Of a stretch of DNA of 41,538 nucleotides, positions 25,749 through 34,210 are shown in pieces; positions within the stretch are counted from its first letter, which is position 1; each line of letters begins with the position of its first letter. The DNA is from Syntrophobacteraceae bacterium (GTDB lineage Bacteria; Desulfobacterota; Syntrophobacteria; Syntrophobacterales; Syntrophobacteraceae): the NCBI GenBank assembly GCA_018053185.1, contig JAGPLX010000015.1, forward strand, positions 8,515-50,052. The letters are read 5' to 3'. The translations under genes were made by a program, and so were the position numbers. The notes under the pieces are model-generated. The model saw only the letters and a program-made list of their open reading frames with translations, had not been told where the DNA came from and did not search any database.

Positions 25749-28055
25749 GTGATTCCTTCCTCGGTGATCGGGGCGGCTCTTGCCGGCTTTACCGGCACCA
25801 TCGCGCAGATCCTGGTTCTGAGGGAGCTCCTGGTCCTTTTTTGCGGAAATGAGCTCTCTTCGGGGGTGGTTTTCTTTTGCTGGCTCCTTTGGACTGGATG
25901 TGGAAGCGCCGTCGCCGGATTCCGACGCTGCAGGACCTCGAATCCGGACAAGAGCCTGGTTCTGACTCTTTCCCTTCTGGGGGTGGTATTCCCCCTGACC
26001 CTGATTGGAATCCGCGGAGCCAGGTTCCTGCTGGGGATCCCTTTGGGGGACTTGGTTCCGCCAGGCTGGATGCTTCTGATTTCCCTGGGGTTCAGCTGCT
26101 TTTTGTGCCTGACCTGTGGAGCCCTGTTCTCCCTTACCTGGGCCGTTCATGTTCGAGGCTCTCCCCGGCAAGCCTCGAAGCCCATGCTGGTCTACGCCGC
26201 GGAAGCCACGGGGGCGGCTCTGGCGGGATTGCTGTTCTACTATGTCCTCCTTCCCCGCTTCTCAGCCCTCTCCATTTCCTGGCTTGTCTCCGTACTGGTG
26301 ATTTTTTTTGCCTGGGTACTGTCGTTGAGAAAGGAGGTAGTCCTTCTCCTCCGCAATCGTTTCCAGACAGCGGGCCTTGTGGGAGTTTTGGGATTGTCGA
26401 TCCTGGCGGCTGGGTTTTTTCTCGAGGACCTGGAGAGGGTGAGCCGCCGCCTGCAATGGGGGGACAACCTCCTGCAGGTCGTGGATACTCCATATCAGAA
26501 CCTTGCCGTGCTGAAAAACCTGGATCAGTATACCCTGTTCGGGAACGGGGTCTGGCTCTTTACGGTGCCGGATCCTGAAACCGAGGAATTCTCCACGCAC
26601 CTTCCGTTGCTCCAACATCCCAATCCCCGCAAGGTATTGATTGTGGGGGGATGTCTTCGCCTGGTAGGGGAAGTCTTGAAGCACCCGAGCATCATGCTTG
26701 TGGATTGTGTCGAGCCGGACCCCGCGGTGATCCGGCTGACCCGCCCGGTACTCGAGAAACAAGACAGGAAACCTCTTCTGGACGGAAGAGTTCGACTCCA
26801 TACCATGGATGCAATCGCCTACCTGCGCAAGAACCATGGGGAATCCTACGACGTCATTCTCATGAATGTAGGGGATCCGGCCAACGCAGCCACGAACCGG
26901 TTTTACACGGTGGAGTACTTTGACCGGATCGGCCGACTCTTGACTCCAGGCGGGGTCTTCTCCTTCTCCCTTTCGGCTGCCCCCGAGATGTTGGGTCCGG
27001 CCCAGGCGCGTTTGATCGGGTCGGCGGATCGCACCCTTCGATCCGTGTTCCCCCAGGTGATCCTGGTCTTGGGCCATGGGGCCCGATTCCTGGCGGGCAA
27101 CGCCCAAACGGGCTTTCAACTCGAGGTTGAAACCCTGATAAAAACCATTCAAAAGAGAGGGCTCGATCTCCGGTATTTTCGGGAGTATCTTCTTTTTGAC
27201 TACTTGAGTCCATGGCGCCTGGCCTATGCCCATTCCATTCTCGAGAAAGCCGGGGTTTTGCGAGAGAACCAAGATTTTTCCCCGACCTGTTATTTCAATC
27301 ATCTCGTGGTGTGGGCCTTTCAACTCCATCCTCACCTGGCAAGCCTGTTCCTGTTTCTTTCCCAAAGGAAAGAGCTCATTCTCGAGGGACTGTACGCACT
27401 GGTTTTTGTCGCCTTTCTCTGTGTTTATGGGGTGGGGCGTTCTTGGAGAACTCTCCCTTACCTGGCCAGTGTGGCTCTGGTGGGTGGTGTTCAGATGCTT
27501 CTTCAGATCATCCTGTTGCTGGGGTTTCAGATCCTCGAGGGCTTTCTCTACAAGGATCTGTGTCTCATGATCGCTTTCTTCATGGCGGGAGCGGGAGCGG
27601 GGGCGGTCATCTCCTTTCGCATTCCCGCGGGCCCCAAGAGTTCTCCGAGAGGGGTGTTTGCCGTTCAGGCGGTACTGGGTGTGTACACCCTGGTAGTGCT
27701 GGGAGTCTTATGGCTCCTCCACGCTCGTGGACTCGAAGGCGGCCGGGTCCTTTCCTCATCCCTTATTTTCTGCATCTTAGCCGGGGTTTCCGGAATCCTG
27801 GGAGGATTGCACTTTTCCCTGACGGTAATGGCCGTATCGGCGAGCAGGATTCCTTCGGAAAGAACGGGTGGCGGTCTCTATGCAGTCGATCTTCTTGGCG
27901 GAAGCCTTGGCGCTCTGGTAGGATCGCTGCTCCTGCTGCCTCTTTTCGGAATCCCCCTCACCATGATCCTGCTCGGGGTAATGTGCCTCGGGGGTCTCAT
28001 CATGCTGGTTCCCGCCTTGTCGGAACACGGTGGGCCAGGTGTCCAAAGCGGCTGA
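25749..28055 (+). CDS. Polytopic membrane protein with spermidine-synthase-like domain
   Basis: 768 residues from a GTG. The N-terminal third has about six to seven hydrophobic segments (IAQILVLRELLVLF, VVFFCWLLWTG and others). The middle (about 260-450) resembles a spermidine-synthase/methyltransferase Rossmann domain: KVLIVGGCLRLVGEVLKHP, VDCVEPDPAVIRL, then YDVILMNVGDPANAATNRFY and LLTPGGVFSF. The nucleotide loop reads GGCLRL where active spermidine synthases have GGGDG, and the catalytic DPA-type loop is only partly kept. The C-terminal third again has many hydrophobic segments. Fused membrane-spermidine-synthase-like proteins are known in Desulfobacterota but their function is not established. 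It follows the lipoprotein gene after 144 bases containing the hairpin ladder. Confidence 0.8.
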   Translation: MIPSSVIGAALAGFTGTIAQILVLRELLVLFCGNELSSGVVFFCWLLWTGCGSAVAGFRRCRTSNPDKSLVLTLSLLGVVFPLTLIGIRGARFLLGIPLGDLVPPGWMLLISLGFSCFLCLTCGALFSLTWAVHVRGSPRQASKPMLVYAAEATGAALAGLLFYYVLLPRFSALSISWLVSVLVIFFAWVLSLRKEVVLLLRNRFQTAGLVGVLGLSILAAGFFLEDLERVSRRLQWGDNLLQVVDTPYQNLAVLKNLDQYTLFGNGVWLFTVPDPETEEFSTHLPLLQHPNPRKVLIVGGCLRLVGEVLKHPSIMLVDCVEPDPAVIRLTRPVLEKQDRKPLLDGRVRLHTMDAIAYLRKNHGESYDVILMNVGDPANAATNRFYTVEYFDRIGRLLTPGGVFSFSLSAAPEMLGPAQARLIGSADRTLRSVFPQVILVLGHGARFLAGNAQTGFQLEVETLIKTIQKRGLDLRYFREYLLFDYLSPWRLAYAHSILEKAGVLRENQDFSPTCYFNHLVVWAFQLHPHLASLFLFLSQRKELILEGLYALVFVAFLCVYGVGRSWRTLPYLASVALVGGVQMLLQIILLLGFQILEGFLYKDLCLMIAFFMAGAGAGAVISFRIPAGPKSSPRGVFAVQAVLGVYTLVVLGVLWLLHARGLEGGRVLSSSLIFCILAGVSGILGGLHFSLTVMAVSASRIPSERTGGGLYAVDLLGGSLGALVGSLLLLPLFGIPLTMILLGVMCLGGLIMLVPALSEHGGPGVQSG

Positions 28056-28100
28056 AGAGTTCCATCGAAGACCTCGGAAGTATCCCTTAAGTACAAAATG

Positions 28101-28168
28101 AACCACATAGGCACAGAGGACACGGAGAGGGAATTCTTTTTTACCGGCCGGGAAGTGGCCGGAAAAAA
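28101..28168. repeat. CACAGAGGACACGG-type intergenic repeat with adjacent inverted repeat
   Basis: AACCACATAGG, CACAGAGG and ACACGGAGAGGG (28101-28131) have the look of the short purine-rich ACCACAGAGACACAGAG repeats common between genes in Desulfobacterota and other phyla. Next to it TTTTTT-A-CCGGCC (28137-28149) pairs with GGCCGGAAAAAA (28157-28168) around a seven-base loop. T's come before and A's after the stem, so it is not a normal terminator. It separates the convergent spermidine-synthase-like and amrS genes. Confidence 0.55.
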
Positions 28169-28294
28169 GATAAGCCCAAAGGATCGATTCTTTGTCGGTG
28201 CCTGGTTTCGAAGGATGGGCTAAAGCCGCCCCCTATCGGTGACAGGCGAACCAATGAGGTCCTGTGACCGTCGAGGGGCCGCCGGGGTTTGAGC

Positions 28295-29455
28295 CTATAT
28301 TTTCTTCGCTTCCGGGAGACTCCAGATGCCGGGAATGTGAAACCCGCAGTTCTCACACTTTCCATTTTTGAGTCGCGTCGCTTGAATTCGGTAACCCACT
28401 CGCTCGATGACCAAAGTTTTGCATTGGGGACAAGGGGTGTTTTCCGCGGAATGGCCGGGGATATTGCCAATGTAGACGAAGTGGAGTCCTTCCTCTCGGC
28501 CGATCTCCCGTGCCTGCTCGAGGGTGGCCACGGGGGTGGGAGGAAGGCTTTTTAGCTGGTAGAGGGGGTAGAATCGGCTGAAGTGCAATGGGACGTCCGG
28601 TCCCAGTTCATTCCGGATCCAACGACACATGGTTCGGATTTGTTCCGGGGAATCGTTTTTGCCCGGAATCACCAGGTTGACGATTTCTGTGTGGACCTTC
28701 GCCTCCTTCAACATCTTCAGAGTCGCCAGTACGGGTTCCAGGGTTCCTCCGGTCAATTCGCGGTAGTAGTGGTCCGTAAACCCTTTCAAATCGATGCAGG
28801 CGGCATCCAGGGTCTTGCACAGGTCCTTGAGAGGAGCCTCCTGGATGTAGCCGTTGGAGTGCATGACCTTGAGCAGGTCCTCCTGCCTGCACAGCCGTCC
28901 GATTTCGATCATGTACTCCAGGAAAATTGTGGGTTCCACATAGGTCGAGGCGATGGATTGACATTGACTCATGCGAGCCAATTCCACGACCCGTTCCGGC
29001 GGCATGTCGTAATTGAACGTGTCGTCGGGCTGTGCCTGAGAGATTTCCCAGTTTTGACAGAATTTGCAGTTCAGATTGCAGCCGGCCGTGGCGATGGAGA
29101 AGGATGTCGAGCCCGGGAGCACATGAAAGAAGGGCTTCTTCTCGATGGGGTCCACATGAACGGCACAAGGATTTCCATAAACCAGCGAATAGTATTGGCC
29201 CCCCCGGTTTTCTCGAACCCTGCAGTGGCCACGAGCTCCGTCCCCGACTTCACAGGAGCGCGGGCATAGATCGCATCGAACCCGGCCGCCGGGCAAGGAA
29301 GTGAAATAGGGAGAGAGCTTTCTTTTTATCAGGCCTTTTTCCATGGATTGGGCCATCGCCGGTGGCAGGCCCTCGAAGGGGTTGCCAAGCTGCATGGATG
29401 CCCAGAAAACGGCACACCCTGTGCACTGTTTGAGAAAATGACGCCGTGAAATCAT
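28295..29455 (-). CDS. amrS: AmmeMemoRadiSam system radical SAM enzyme with Tat signal
   Basis: 386 residues. The radical SAM cluster motif CNLNCKFC gives Cys126, Cys130 and Cys133. It is preceded by a conserved CDLCPRSC (61-68) and followed by a C-terminal zinc-ribbon-like part with CPQC and CENC. The overall pattern is that of the AmmeMemoRadiSam radical SAM protein (AmrS), which always travels with AMMECR1 and Memo homologues; the reaction is unproven and protein or RNA modification has been proposed. The N-terminus MISRRHFLKQCTG followed by a hydrophobic stretch and AMA is a convincing twin-arginine signal. It lies 83 bases downstream of the fused AmrB-AmrA gene, which supports the assignment. 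Location outside the cytoplasm is inferred from the signal alone. Confidence 0.93.
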   Translation of the reverse strand: MISRRHFLKQCTGCAVFWASMQLGNPFEGLPPAMAQSMEKGLIKRKLSPYFTSLPGGRVRCDLCPRSCEVGDGARGHCRVRENRGGQYYSLVYGNPCAVHVDPIEKKPFFHVLPGSTSFSIATAGCNLNCKFCQNWEISQAQPDDTFNYDMPPERVVELARMSQCQSIASTYVEPTIFLEYMIEIGRLCRQEDLLKVMHSNGYIQEAPLKDLCKTLDAACIDLKGFTDHYYRELTGGTLEPVLATLKMLKEAKVHTEIVNLVIPGKNDSPEQIRTMCRWIRNELGPDVPLHFSRFYPLYQLKSLPPTPVATLEQAREIGREEGLHFVYIGNIPGHSAENTPCPQCKTLVIERVGYRIQATRLKNGKCENCGFHIPGIWSLPEAKKI

Positions 29456-29538
29456 GACAAGCCCTCTCTCCGTGGGGATTTGATTCCCCAGGGCGTTCGC
29501 TGCTGGAGGAATCCGAGAAACTTAGGCCGTGCCAAGGG

Positions 29539-31086
29539 CTAAAAAACCTCGGCCGCAAAGACGTAGATCTCGGTCTTGGGATCCTTCCAGGCATCCCGAG
29601 GCAATCCGGCTTTGTTGCAGGTTTGCTCGAGGAAGACCTGCCGGTCCCAACCGTGTTCGACTGCCACCTGGGGCAGGAGGAGTCCTGCGGAACCGTTGCG
29701 CTGGATGTAGATTCCGTGAGTCCCCACCTGGATTTCTTGCGGATCGGTGATTTTCCTCAAGGGCGTGAGGACGGATACCTCGATCTCGATATCCTTCAAT
29801 TCATCAGCCGTCAGCGGTGGAAACCGAGGGTCCCGCGCGGCGGCGGCAACCGCCATTTCGGCCACGGTCTCGGCCAAAGGTCGGTCGGAGATGATCCTCC
29901 CGATGCAGCCCCTGAGCTCTCCGTGCTTCTTCAGTGTGACAAAGGCGCCGCATGGCTCCTCCAGCCGGGGGGATGCAGACCGGATTTCCGGTGCCTTCTT
30001 CCCCCGACAGTGCGCTTCGATCATCTCCCTGGCGATTTTGCGCAGTTGGGCCTTATCTTCAAGAGTGAGTCCCGGCTTTGCTTCGCTTCCCGAGCTGCTC
30101 GGCGGAGGGGGGCTCTTTGACTCCCGCCTGCCGGCGTCGGCCCAAAAGGCTGCCGCCATGTACCCTACTACTCGGTTGCGATCCCCGATCACATCTCCGG
30201 AATTGGCATAGTGGAGCACCTGGGCGCGATTGGCTCCGAGACGCTCGACGACAAGCATGGCGGTGATGATGGCCCCCCCGCCGCACGCTTCACAAAGGTT
30301 GCTGGAAAGACATCGACTCAATCCCTCCGGATCCATTCCGGCTACCTTGTCCTGCACGACCTTGTCGAGAGCCTTGGCCTGATCGTAGGAGTGGAAATGG
30401 GAGAGGTCCGAGGTTGCAATCACCACGGCAGGTTGCTTCTCGATACACGCGGTCAGGGCCTTGGCCAACCATTGGCAGGTGCCGAGATCCTGGTCCCCCA
30501 TGACCAGCGCAACAATGTGACTCTCGGGGCTCGCAACCTGCAGGAAAGGGAGCTGAACCTCCACGGAATGTTCCTTGGCGAAGGCTTCGCTCAAGGGCTG
30601 TATTCGCGAATCCTGGGCCTTCAGGCAATCGGCCGTCCTCCGGTCCACAGAAAGAACCCCTAGAGGGGTACGGAAACCAGCCCCCGGGTATAGGGCAACC
30701 CCCGAAAACCGTAGGTGGTGGCTCGGGGCCACCAGGATCACTGTGGCTGGTTTCTGTGCCTGGAGAAGACGGTAGGCGTGGGCTGCCACGCCACCCGAAA
30801 ACATGTAACCGGCGTGGGGGCAAATCAGTCCTAGAAGCCTTGCGGAATCGTCCGATCTTGGAACCCTTTCCAGGTAGCCCTCCACCTCCCGGCGCAAATC
30901 AGAGGGGGAACCCGGATACCAGCTGCCGGCAAAGACGGGCTCCCGGATTTGTTGGGACTCCGATTTTGCTTCCTTTGCGGGCAGTGCTTCGGGAACCCGG
31001 AGAAGTGTCCCAAGGATTGCCAGGAAGATTACTTTCCCGGCAAGGCCGACGGCTCGGGGTATCAGAGATCGGCTGAGCTTTTCCAT
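29539..31086 (-). CDS. amrB-amrA: Fused AmmeMemoRadiSam proteins B (Memo) and A (AMMECR1)
   Basis: 515 residues from ATG 31086, chosen for AGGAG nine bases upstream; the open frame extends to 31566 but that part is the shadow of the neighbouring gene. A hydrophobic segment (about 12-29, LAGKVIFLAILGTLLRV) looks like a signal peptide or anchor. Residues 48-320 are a Memo-like domain with REPVFAGSWYPG, CPHAGYMFSGG, APSHH, KEHSVEVQLPFL and CGGGA; His91, His123 and Cys268 may bind metal as in human MEMO1. Residues 340-515 are an AMMECR1 domain with PCGAFVTLKKHGELRGCIG. A Pro/Ser-rich linker joins them. The substrate is unknown. It shares an operon-like position with amrS, whose Tat signal would place both on the outside of the inner membrane. 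Confidence 0.93.
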   Translation of the reverse strand: MEKLSRSLIPRAVGLAGKVIFLAILGTLLRVPEALPAKEAKSESQQIREPVFAGSWYPGSPSDLRREVEGYLERVPRSDDSARLLGLICPHAGYMFSGGVAAHAYRLLQAQKPATVILVAPSHHLRFSGVALYPGAGFRTPLGVLSVDRRTADCLKAQDSRIQPLSEAFAKEHSVEVQLPFLQVASPESHIVALVMGDQDLGTCQWLAKALTACIEKQPAVVIATSDLSHFHSYDQAKALDKVVQDKVAGMDPEGLSRCLSSNLCEACGGGAIITAMLVVERLGANRAQVLHYANSGDVIGDRNRVVGYMAAAFWADAGRRESKSPPPPSSSGSEAKPGLTLEDKAQLRKIAREMIEAHCRGKKAPEIRSASPRLEEPCGAFVTLKKHGELRGCIGRIISDRPLAETVAEMAVAAAARDPRFPPLTADELKDIEIEVSVLTPLRKITDPQEIQVGTHGIYIQRNGSAGLLLPQVAVEHGWDRQVFLEQTCNKAGLPRDAWKDPKTEIYVFAAEVF

Positions 31087-31252
31087 CGGCGTTTTCTCCT
31101 TTTGTGGGCAGAAATATTTCATCGGCGGGATTCCCCGGCTGCGGCACCGAGGTCCCATCCATCGGCATGCCGAGACAGAAGCCATGAAAAGGTCGAGCGG
31201 TCTCGTCGTAAGGCGGGCAACAAATATCGAGGGTTCCATCCGAAGAAACCTT

Positions 31253-32110
31253 TTAGAAGCAGGTCCATGGGTTTCCCATTCTTTCCCGCAGGCGGGAAAT
31301 GGTGTCTTCGTCGGGCTCAAACGGAAGAACCGGCGGGGAGGGCAGGGGCAACATTCCGTCCGTGGCAAAGGGAGTGTTTTCCATCTTGAGGTTGTAGGCC
31401 TTGACCATGAGAATTTCCAGGTTGGCGGCGTCCATGAGATTGTAGGCCAAGAGAGTCTCCAGGGCTTTTCGATCCCTTTTTCGGACGTATTCGTCCCACA
31501 GCAGCACTGCAAAGGATCCATCGACCCCCTCCAACCTTCCCCGATCCAACCCCAGTTGTTTTTCACAGTTCTTCAGGCCGCCGCCGTACCCGAGGTTTTT
31601 CAAGAGGTATCGAAGATCCAGGTGAACATGATTCATGGGAATGCCGAGGGAGGATCGCAGGAAAGGAATATCGAAGCACTTGCCATTGTAGGTGACAATC
31701 AACCGGTACCTTCGGATGTCTTCCCTGAAATCTTCGAGATTGCGGCCGTGCACGTAGTGGAACAGGGCATTGCCGTCGTAGAGAGCGATGGTGGTGATAT
31801 GGTCGTGAGGTGGCCCCATGCCCGTCGTCTCGATATCGAGGTAAGCGGTGGAGTCCCGGAACTCGGCAAACAACCGCCACATTTCGCAGGAAGGGAGGTG
31901 ATGGGCGAAAAAACGGATGTCCCCTTTCTTCAGGCTCACCATGGAACGATGTAGAACTTCCCTGGAACTCACAGCATGTCGACCGATGACGGAGGGAGGA
32001 TGAGACAGTAATTGTTCCCAGCAGTGTATGCCCAGGTTCCAGAGCCTGCGCTCCGTGATCAGTCCGATTCCGGGAACGTGACAAAAGGTGTTCCGAAGTA
32101 TTCCGGGCAT
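31253..32110 (-). CDS. YprB-like ribonuclease H-fold exonuclease
   Basis: 285 residues from ATG 32110. This start is taken because family members begin close to RNTFCHVPGIG; the open frame reaches TTG 32176 and no ribosome-binding site settles the matter. The N-terminal part (GIGLITERRLWNLGIHCWEQL) looks like a helix-hairpin-helix. The DEDD-type exonuclease residues are in order: Asp92 and Glu94 in LDIETTG, Asn142 to Asp147 in YNGKCFDIPF, Asp165 in HLDLRY and Asp227 in YNLMDAANLE. This is the RNase H-like domain PF13482 found in Bacillus YprB and many Desulfobacterota. Nucleic-acid substrate and cellular role are unknown. It lies 166 bases upstream of amrB-amrA on the same strand. Confidence 0.87.
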   Translation of the reverse strand: MPGILRNTFCHVPGIGLITERRLWNLGIHCWEQLLSHPPSVIGRHAVSSREVLHRSMVSLKKGDIRFFAHHLPSCEMWRLFAEFRDSTAYLDIETTGMGPPHDHITTIALYDGNALFHYVHGRNLEDFREDIRRYRLIVTYNGKCFDIPFLRSSLGIPMNHVHLDLRYLLKNLGYGGGLKNCEKQLGLDRGRLEGVDGSFAVLLWDEYVRKRDRKALETLLAYNLMDAANLEILMVKAYNLKMENTPFATDGMLPLPSPPVLPFEPDEDTISRLRERMGNPWTCF

Positions 32111-32261
32111 GGCGCAAACCGTTTTCTCGTCGACACGTTCCGTTCGTCCGGTGACACCGTGTCGGAGGTAGGACAAGAGCCGGACAAACCCGAATGGAAC
32201 GAAGGGATTTTATATGCCCGTGTCCAATATGTGTATCTCGACCCAGGTGAAGGTGACCAGC

Positions 32262-32684
32262 CTACCGTATGAAGCGCAACGTGAGTGGATACCGATAGGT
32301 TTCACCATTGCCGGCTTTGACCGCTGCAATGATGAGAAAAACCATGTCCATGACAACCAGGATGATGAGTAGAAGGGCTCCGATGAGCACAAAAACCAGG
32401 ATTGACGAAGCGAGGGCGTAGATGGTCATCGAGAGCTGGAAATTAAGAGCCTCCTTCCCCTGATCGTCCGCGAAGGGATGCCGGTTTTTCGTGAGGAGCC
32501 AGACCACCAAGGGTCCGAGGATGTGGCCAAAAGGGATGGGCAGGATTCCCGTCCCGGGAAACCGGATGAACCCCAAAAGCGCACTCAGATGGCACAGCAT
32601 GCCCCAGTTGCGCGCCTGAAGCAGCTCTTCATTTTTAGGTTCCGCGCTCTCGGTTGTCGGGAGCGTCACTTTGGGCCCTTCCAC
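32262..32684 (-). CDS. DUF4870 (Tic20-like) membrane protein
   Basis: 140 residues from a GTG at 32684 with GGGGGAGG eight bases upstream; the frame extends to an ATG at 32738 that has no ribosome-binding site. After a hydrophilic N-terminus come NWGMLCHLSALLGF, PFGHILGPLVVWLLTKNRHP, DQGKEALNFQLSMTIYALAS and a long hydrophobic C-terminal segment. The order HLSAL, GPLVVWLLTK and D.GKEALNFQ is the signature of DUF4870, a family of small three-to-four-pass membrane proteins of unknown function. It lies 151 bases upstream of the YprB-like gene and may share its transcript. Confidence 0.88.
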   Translation of the reverse strand: MEGPKVTLPTTESAEPKNEELLQARNWGMLCHLSALLGFIRFPGTGILPIPFGHILGPLVVWLLTKNRHPFADDQGKEALNFQLSMTIYALASSILVFVLIGALLLIILVVMDMVFLIIAAVKAGNGETYRYPLTLRFIR

Positions 32685-33022
32685 GATCCCCACCTCCCCC
32701 GAGTCCAGCGATAAAGTATCGCATAGAATCGACCTCATCGGAAGTCACAATCGAAAGGGGGAAAGGTATCTTCATTGCGGTCGACGGCAGGTGGGGCTCT
32801 GGAGCGGCAAGAGCATCCGCGAATGACCGCCACGTCGAGAGCCCGCTTTATCCCAACGACCGGCTCCCTCTTCCCGGCGGGTTGTGACCTCGACGCGTGT
32901 TTCCATGGAAAAGGGGGGATACAGGACAGAAGGCTCTCAAAGTCCATGCCGCTTACAAGGGAATTGTCCCCGGGGGAGATCCTCTTTCATGGATAGGGAA
33001 GGAAAGTTCGGATTTTTCTAGA
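32685..33022. other. Intergenic spacer between roadblock and DUF4870 genes
   Basis: 338 bases. Short open frames are present but none has a protein-like sequence or ribosome-binding site. I see no terminator, so read-through from the roadblock promoter is possible. Confidence 0.4.
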
Positions 33023-33415
33023 CTACTCGTTCCTCAGCAGCGGCAAGACCTGGTCCGCCACCTTGCTGGATCCAAGTCGAACCAACCCCAGCGGAACCTT
33101 GTTGTTGAAAAGAGTGACAAGAATGAACTCGTGATTCACTCGGGCAAAGTGGATATTCTGTTTCGACCCTTTGTGGAAAAGGAGTGTGAAGTCGGACTCC
33201 CCAATGAGTTGAGCCATCCGTTCACTGGCCCCAAAGTTTGCCGCTGAGAGGGCCGCCAGTGGTAGCAGGTCTTCCATGGGAAGACTTCCTTTTCCCATGA
33301 TTAGATTGCCGGAAGAATCCACGATGAAAACATGGGTGACCCCCTTGTCGAGCAGTTCACTGCGGATGATTCTTTCCAGTTCCTTTGCGGAGTCTCGTGA
33401 CAGAATCAAATCCAT
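33023..33415 (-). CDS. Roadblock/LC7 domain protein
   Basis: 130 residues. Seen: THVFIVDSSGNLIMGKG (27-43), LAALSAANFGASERMAQLIGE and ILVTLFNNKVPLGLVRL, the beta-strand and helix order of Roadblock/LC7 proteins such as MglB. These proteins usually bind or regulate small Ras-like GTPases, for example MglA in cell polarity. No GTPase gene is in the window, so the partner is not identified here. The first 25 residues (DSAKELERIIRSELLDK) are helical, as expected. ATG 33415 has only weak GAGAG upstream. A consensus sigma-70 promoter lies 133 bases upstream, suggesting strong basal expression. Confidence 0.85.
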   Translation of the reverse strand: MDLILSRDSAKELERIIRSELLDKGVTHVFIVDSSGNLIMGKGSLPMEDLLPLAALSAANFGASERMAQLIGESDFTLLFHKGSKQNIHFARVNHEFILVTLFNNKVPLGLVRLGSSKVADQVLPLLRNE

Positions 33416-33547
33416 GGCAGGCTCTCAATGTTTTTTTGTGGTGTTTGAAGGGATTCAGGTCGACCCGACACACCCCTCGGCGAGACCACAGGGATTACTC
33501 CGTATCGGATTGCCGCAATAGCAGGTTTTGGTGAAGATAGAGGCTGC

Positions 33548-33575
33548 ATTATAGACCAACTCATCACCCTGTCAA
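33548..33575 (-). promoter_or_regulatory. Consensus sigma-70 promoter upstream of the roadblock gene
   Basis: On the minus strand TTGACA (33575-33570), a 16-base spacer and TATAAT (33553-33548): both hexamers are perfect consensus. Predicted start near 33541, giving a leader of about 125 bases before the roadblock ATG. Confidence 0.75.
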
Positions 33576-34071
33576 CAAAAGTCCATAAACAGCAGTTCCC
33601 ACTGAATACAGCCGTCTGACGACTTGGGTACATCGGGTTCGTGGAGCACGAGGTTGGGGTAAGATAGGAAATTGAGGCCTCATTCCGGGGAGCCGACTTG
33701 GAGGATTTCGGCCGTATGGAACCGCCGGGCGCCCGGTTCAGGCAATAGAAATCCATTGAGTCCATTTCCGGTCAATGAAAAGGGATTGGGGGCAAGGGAT
33801 GGAGTCGGAGAGCCGGTGTGCAGGAGAGGCAGATCAGGATGTGTCCGAAGCAGCATGATTTGGCCAAAGTGGAGGCTCAACTTTTTACAGTAGTATTCTA
33901 GCTAATAATTCCAACGAGTTAGCAAGCCTTATGTGGTGCCTTTTTCACTAGATTCATCTTTTCTGCCGTCGCAAGCCTTTGGAATTCAGGATGCGATGGT
34001 AAGAAATTCAGAATATATCCAATGGAAAGACGGCCTTCCGGGCTGAGGCCGGCAGCGCACCTTCATTTCCC

Positions 34072-34101
34072 TTGACACTTTGGAATGGCTCTGAGTATAG
34101 T
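34072..34101 (+). promoter_or_regulatory. Sigma-70 promoter of tRNA-Leu
   Basis: TTGACA (34072-34077), 18-base spacer, TATAGT (34096-34101), followed 12 bases later by the tRNA 5' end. The -35 is perfect and the -10 matches five of six. Confidence 0.8.
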
Positions 34102-34112
34102 TTTTTCCCAGT

Positions 34113-34199
34113 GCCGGAGTGGTGAAACCGGTAGACGCGCTGGACTCAAAATCCAGTGGGGGCAACCCCGTGAGAGTTCGAGTCTCTCCTCCGGCACCA
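34113..34199 (+). tRNA. tRNA-Leu (anticodon CAA)
   Basis: 87 bases with encoded CCA (34197-34199). Acceptor GCCGGAG (34113-34119) pairs with CTCCGGC (34189-34195). The anticodon arm CTGGACTCAAAATCCAG has loop CTCAAAA and anticodon CAA, reading TTG codons. A long variable arm (GGGGGCAACCCCGT) marks it as a class II tRNA, and the T arm is GAGAGTTCGAGTCTCTC. It has its own promoter and terminator. Confidence 0.97.
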
Positions 34200-34210
34200 G
34201 TATCATTATG

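Larger units (their letters stand above)
33416..34112. other. Gene-free region left of tRNA-Leu
   Basis: 697 bases with no convincing gene. It contains the minus-strand promoter at 33548-33575 and the tRNA-Leu promoter at 34072-34101. The part around 33880-33990 is AT-rich. Nothing else was recognised. Confidence 0.5.

Noticed and set aside
28137-28168. Bidirectional terminator between the convergent genes
   Set aside because: The T-run precedes and the A-run follows the stem when read on either strand, the reverse of what termination needs.
31087-31566. 160-residue N-terminal extension of the Memo-AMMECR1 fusion
   Set aside because: It is the other-frame shadow of the YprB-like gene; ATG 31086 has AGGAG upstream and starts directly before a signal-like segment.
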